22,576 nucleotides of DNA. It comes from a virus. The position numbers were made by a program, and so were the translations under genes. Under the pieces are notes generated by a model. That model did no database searches. It had not been told where the DNA came from and saw only the letters and a list, made by a program, of their open reading frames with translations. Shown one piece after another: positions 20,305 to 22,576 of this stretch (positions within the stretch are counted from its first letter, which is position 1; the number at the start of each line of letters is the position of its first letter). The DNA lies in IMG/VR virus record IMGVR_UViG_3300036859_000090, positions 1 to 22,576 of that record. The stretch is one strand, 5' to 3'.

Positions 20305-20929
20305 AGAAGCTAAGGAGCAAACGCTTGAAGACGTTTATTCAAAGTTCAATGTAGAGGAAGCGGCACAGGAGTTTCAAGCGAAGCCTGTTCAACAACAACA
20401 GGTCAAGCAGGAAGCCACGGTAGTGCCGGACCCGGCATTGGACGTAGACGGATTCAGGAAGTGGGCAGGAAACATAGCTGTCCATGACAACGAAATCAGA
20501 CAGTCCCTTTACTCGATTAACGAGCGACTCGAAAGAAACGAACAAGAGCGCATTCGTGGTCAGGAAGAGGCAGACCTGAAGGCCGCTGTAACCAAGGTCA
20601 AGGAAAAGGTGGACCTTGAGGACGATTTTCTGGAAGTGGCATTAGCTCATAGAGCCAAGAGAGACCCGAAATTCATGAATCTCTGGACCAACCGAAGCAA
20701 GAAACCGGAGGCATGGAATGCGGCTCTTGAAGTGGTAGCTAATGACATCGGAAAGAAGTTCTCCGCAAGGCAGGATCCTCAACTAGCCGAGAACCAGCGT
20801 GCCATGAAGGTCTCGCGGGACCAGATGGCAACGACTCAGAAAACTGACGCCAACGAAAAATGGTCGAAGTTGGATGCCGGCGAGTTCAACCAGGAATGGA
20901 ACAAACTCGTCAGCGGAGGCAATTACTAG
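20297..20929 (+). CDS. scaffold-like protein
   Basis: 210 residues, highly charged and helical, rich in Glu/Lys/Gln, with no Cys. There is a Gln-rich linker (VQQQQVKQEA, about 32-41), a coiled-coil-like segment (NERLERNEQERIRGQEEADL) and a Trp-containing C-terminus (EKWSKLDAGEFNQEWNKLV) that could bind capsid protein. Composition and position directly before the major capsid gene are those of an assembly scaffold, which templates the prohead and then leaves. It is named by context rather than homology. Confidence 0.7.
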   Translation: MAEEAKEQTLEDVYSKFNVEEAAQEFQAKPVQQQQVKQEATVVPDPALDVDGFRKWAGNIAVHDNEIRQSLYSINERLERNEQERIRGQEEADLKAAVTKVKEKVDLEDDFLEVALAHRAKRDPKFMNLWTNRSKKPEAWNAALEVVANDIGKKFSARQDPQLAENQRAMKVSRDQMATTQKTDANEKWSKLDAGEFNQEWNKLVSGGNY

Positions 20930-20943
20930 CCTAAAAACTAGGC
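20929..20943 (+). other. hairpin at the scaffold stop
   Basis: GCCTA and TAGGC form a 5-bp stem with loop AAAAC, overlapping the stop codon. It is the first of two hairpins before the capsid gene, a possible RNA processing or stability element. Confidence 0.35.
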
Positions 20944-20947
20944 CATC

Positions 20948-20979
20948 TGGTCCTAAAAGAAACCCTCTTTTAAGGACCA
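20948..20979 (+). promoter_or_regulatory. hairpin sequestering the capsid ribosome-binding site
   Basis: TGGTCCT (20948-20954) pairs with AGGACCA (20973-20979), and AAAAGA with TCTTTT (20955-20960/20966-20971), with only A20972 bulged: 13 bp in all. The Shine-Dalgarno AAGGA (20972-20976), ideally 7 bases before ATG 20984, is in the 3' arm. The stem would mask the site until ribosomes or factors open it. Confidence 0.55.
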
Positions 20980-20983
20980 ATGA

Positions 20984-22060
20984 ATGGCTGCTTTAATCAC
21001 TGTATTCGACTCGGACGTACCGGCCCCAGTAAATTTTGTACTGATGCGCGGGCTTCTGTCGGCGGCTCGCAAGAGACTGCCGTATTTCAACGGAACCCTT
21101 CCCGGGAACCTTGAGAAGTCACAAGGGTCTGCGTCCGTCAAATGGCGCAGGATCAATAACCTTTCCGCCGTGACCACCGCTCTCGCGGAGGTGAACGGCA
21201 CTGCCGCTGCATTTCTCGGCAGGGACGCGGTAAGGCCGACTGTCACTGATGTGACTGTTGCGACGGCGATGTACGGTAACGCGATTCTGGTTAACGAACG
21301 CGTAGACCTGTTCAACGTCAACAGCAAGAGCGCTCAGCTGATGGATGTTCTCGGAGCAAATGCTGGGGAATCTCTTAACACCCTCATGCGCGACGAGTTC
21401 AACACCGGCTTTACCAAAATCCGCTATGCAAGCGGTGTTGCCAACGATTCCGCCGTAGCTGCGTCGATTTCGTTGAACGACATCAAGTGGTCCGTCAACC
21501 AGCTCAACCGGCTGTCGGCAATGACGTTCATGCCTATCGGTACGGGATCTGTGAACTACAATTCACAGCCCATCCGCTCGGCCTACTACGGCATTACCCA
21601 CCCGGACGTGGAAGAAGACATCCGCGCTCTTACCGGGTTTGTCGGCATCGAGAGTTATGGCGGATACGCCGAAACCCTGCCTTACGAGTTCGGCTCGGTG
21701 GGTGGAGTGCGCTGGTGCGCCACGGAAATCTCTCCGATTTCCTCGGCTGCGTCCGGCGTTTCTTCGAACCTCCTGAGAGGAACGACTGCGGCTCCAGACG
21801 TTTACTCGACCTTTATCTACGGTCGGGAGGCGATTGGCTCCGTGGGTCTCGGCAACATGCACGCGACGACTTCTTACGAAATGTACGATCCGATGAAGCC
21901 GCCCGCTGTTGAACTGATCGTTCACCAGCCGGGTACCTCAGGCATCTTCGATATGTACAACGAAATGGGAAGCCTGGCGTGGAAGACGTGGTTCGCGGCG
22001 AAAACGCTTAATACCGATTGGGGCGTGAAGCTCCGAACCGGCGCAAGCAAGCTCGCCTAA
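20984..22060 (+). CDS. major capsid protein, N4-gp56 family
   Basis: 358 residues. ITVFDSDVPAPVNFVLMRGL at the start, GSASVKWRRINNLSAVTTAL, then YGNAILVNERVDLFNVNS and the DVEEDIRALTGFVGIESYGG/GSVGGVRW region are the signature of the N4-gp56-type HK97-fold capsid protein. It assembles the icosahedral shell around the scaffold. The length is near the lower end for the family and complete. It is read from a start masked by a hairpin and followed by a strong terminator, so it is probably the most abundant late product. Confidence 0.93.
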   Translation: MAALITVFDSDVPAPVNFVLMRGLLSAARKRLPYFNGTLPGNLEKSQGSASVKWRRINNLSAVTTALAEVNGTAAAFLGRDAVRPTVTDVTVATAMYGNAILVNERVDLFNVNSKSAQLMDVLGANAGESLNTLMRDEFNTGFTKIRYASGVANDSAVAASISLNDIKWSVNQLNRLSAMTFMPIGTGSVNYNSQPIRSAYYGITHPDVEEDIRALTGFVGIESYGGYAETLPYEFGSVGGVRWCATEISPISSAASGVSSNLLRGTTAAPDVYSTFIYGREAIGSVGLGNMHATTSYEMYDPMKPPAVELIVHQPGTSGIFDMYNEMGSLAWKTWFAAKTLNTDWGVKLRTGASKLA

Positions 22061-22066
22061 CCTTTG

Positions 22067-22092
22067 GGGGGCCCCTTCGGGGCCCTCTTTTT
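22067..22092 (+). terminator. intrinsic terminator after the capsid gene
   Basis: Nine base pairs (22067-22075 with 22079-22087, one G-T), loop TTC, then TTTTT. It would set a high capsid-to-downstream ratio, since the next genes lie just past it. Confidence 0.85.
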
Positions 22093-22094
22093 CT

Positions 22095-22472
22095 ATGGAC
22101 AACGAAGAGATACTCAGACGGCAACAAGAGGGCATCCAGCTCAGGCGCGAGCTTGGCGACCAGGAATACAGGAAGATCAAGGCCAAGAGACGGCGGGAGT
22201 ATTACGACAAACAGCAGGAAGAGGCAAAACAACTCATGGGCGAAAACTACCATCCAATAGCCAAAGTTCCGACGGTGGAGAAGAAGGAAAAGCCCAGGGG
22301 AACGATGGTCGGGATCATGGTAGTAGACGACTCGGGGGAGCACGTTTTTATGTGGAACGCACCGCATTTGAGGGGAACGATGATGGCCTCGAAACAGAAC
22401 CTGAACGGATACAAGGAAGCGGTCTTTGACGCTTTCCAGAAAGCCTTCGGGAAGCTGACGGAGAACAAATGA
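22095..22472 (+). CDS. hypothetical phage protein with charged N-terminal helix
   Basis: 125 residues. The first 45 are a very charged helix (EEILRRQQEGIQLRRELGDQ onward). The second half is a compact domain (RGTMVGIMVVDDSGEHVFMW, then LNGYKEAVFDAFQKAFGKL). No Shine-Dalgarno is visible before ATG 22095; the terminator T-run directly precedes it, so expression may depend on readthrough. Its position after the capsid gene suggests a virion-assembly role. No family recognised. Confidence 0.65.
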   Translation: MDNEEILRRQQEGIQLRRELGDQEYRKIKAKRRREYYDKQQEEAKQLMGENYHPIAKVPTVEKKEKPRGTMVGIMVVDDSGEHVFMWNAPHLRGTMMASKQNLNGYKEAVFDAFQKAFGKLTENK

Positions 22473-22576
22473 ATTTTTTGTCCGCAGTCAACCGCGTATT
22501 AAGAAGCAACAACATCATTCGCGGGGACGACGACGACATTACGACTTTCAATGACGTACAGCACAACGCCACCCTG
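22469..22576 (+). CDS. N-terminus of a head-tail adaptor-like protein (cut by window end)
   Basis: The first 36 residues, from an ATGA overlap. FLSAVNRVLRSNNIIRGDDD followed by DITTFNDVQHNATL is a start I associate with the adaptor/connector-like protein that follows N4-gp56-type capsid genes in podoviruses. The rest lies outside the window. Confidence 0.6.
   Translation, partial: MNFLSAVNRVLRSNNIIRGDDDDITTFNDVQHNATL

Noticed and set aside
1-22576. CRISPR array, tRNA genes, insertion sequences
   Set aside because: No regularly spaced repeats, no tRNA T-loop/acceptor pattern, and no transposase or terminal inverted repeats found by reading both strands; small tRNAs cannot be fully excluded without tRNAscan.

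Overview
The window is part of a tailed double-stranded DNA bacteriophage (or prophage) genome, mid-GC, with nearly all genes on the + strand. The phage assignment rests on a NinB-type recombination protein, a complete large terminase, a portal, a scaffold-like protein, an N4-gp56-type major capsid protein and the start of a head-tail adaptor-like gene. The gene order and capsid type suggest a podovirus-like particle. The host is probably Gram-negative, inferred only from heptosyltransferase-fold (GT9-like) and other LPS-type sugar genes. Genes are tightly packed, mostly with 4-base NTGA start/stop overlaps.

Layout. 1-620: very small overlapping genes, including two probable membrane peptides. 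621-921: no gene; it holds a candidate multi-helix RNA (633-775) and an intrinsic terminator (809-840). 922-1332: HNH endonuclease, followed by a structured non-coding stretch (1333-1539). 1540-5034: a block of small middle genes: a helix-rich DNA-metabolism-type protein, a holin-like membrane protein, a Cys-containing protein, NinB, a cupin-like protein, a PD-(D/E)XK-like nuclease, a Cys-rich zinc-ribbon-like protein and a candidate late regulator. 5035-5300: a TTGACA promoter with a perfect palindrome in its spacer, a short leader RNA and two related terminators, an arrangement resembling the lambda Q/pR'/tR' late switch. 5316-5510 and 6235-6659 are non-coding with repeats and hairpins. 5524-6234: three small genes, the last a possible small terminase subunit.

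6660-14879 is an 8.2-kb surface-sugar island lying between the possible small terminase gene and the large terminase gene. It encodes two extended SDR sugar enzymes (one lacking the usual catalytic Tyr), a thiamine-diphosphate enzyme split into two overlapping genes, a small membrane protein, five glycosyltransferase-like proteins and a SAM methyltransferase. All are co-oriented and translationally coupled, and the last overlaps the large terminase gene. The likely output is a modified nucleotide sugar and its transfer to a glycan, either on the host surface or on the virion. This is inference.

14869-22576 is the packaging and head module: large terminase, portal, two fibre-like structural proteins, two small proteins, scaffold, major capsid protein, a small unknown and the truncated start of an adaptor-like gene. 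Two strong terminator-shaped hairpins lie inside coding sequences (14306-14334 and 20162-20190). They would fit a late operon read by antiterminated polymerase. The capsid gene's ribosome-binding site is buried in a hairpin.
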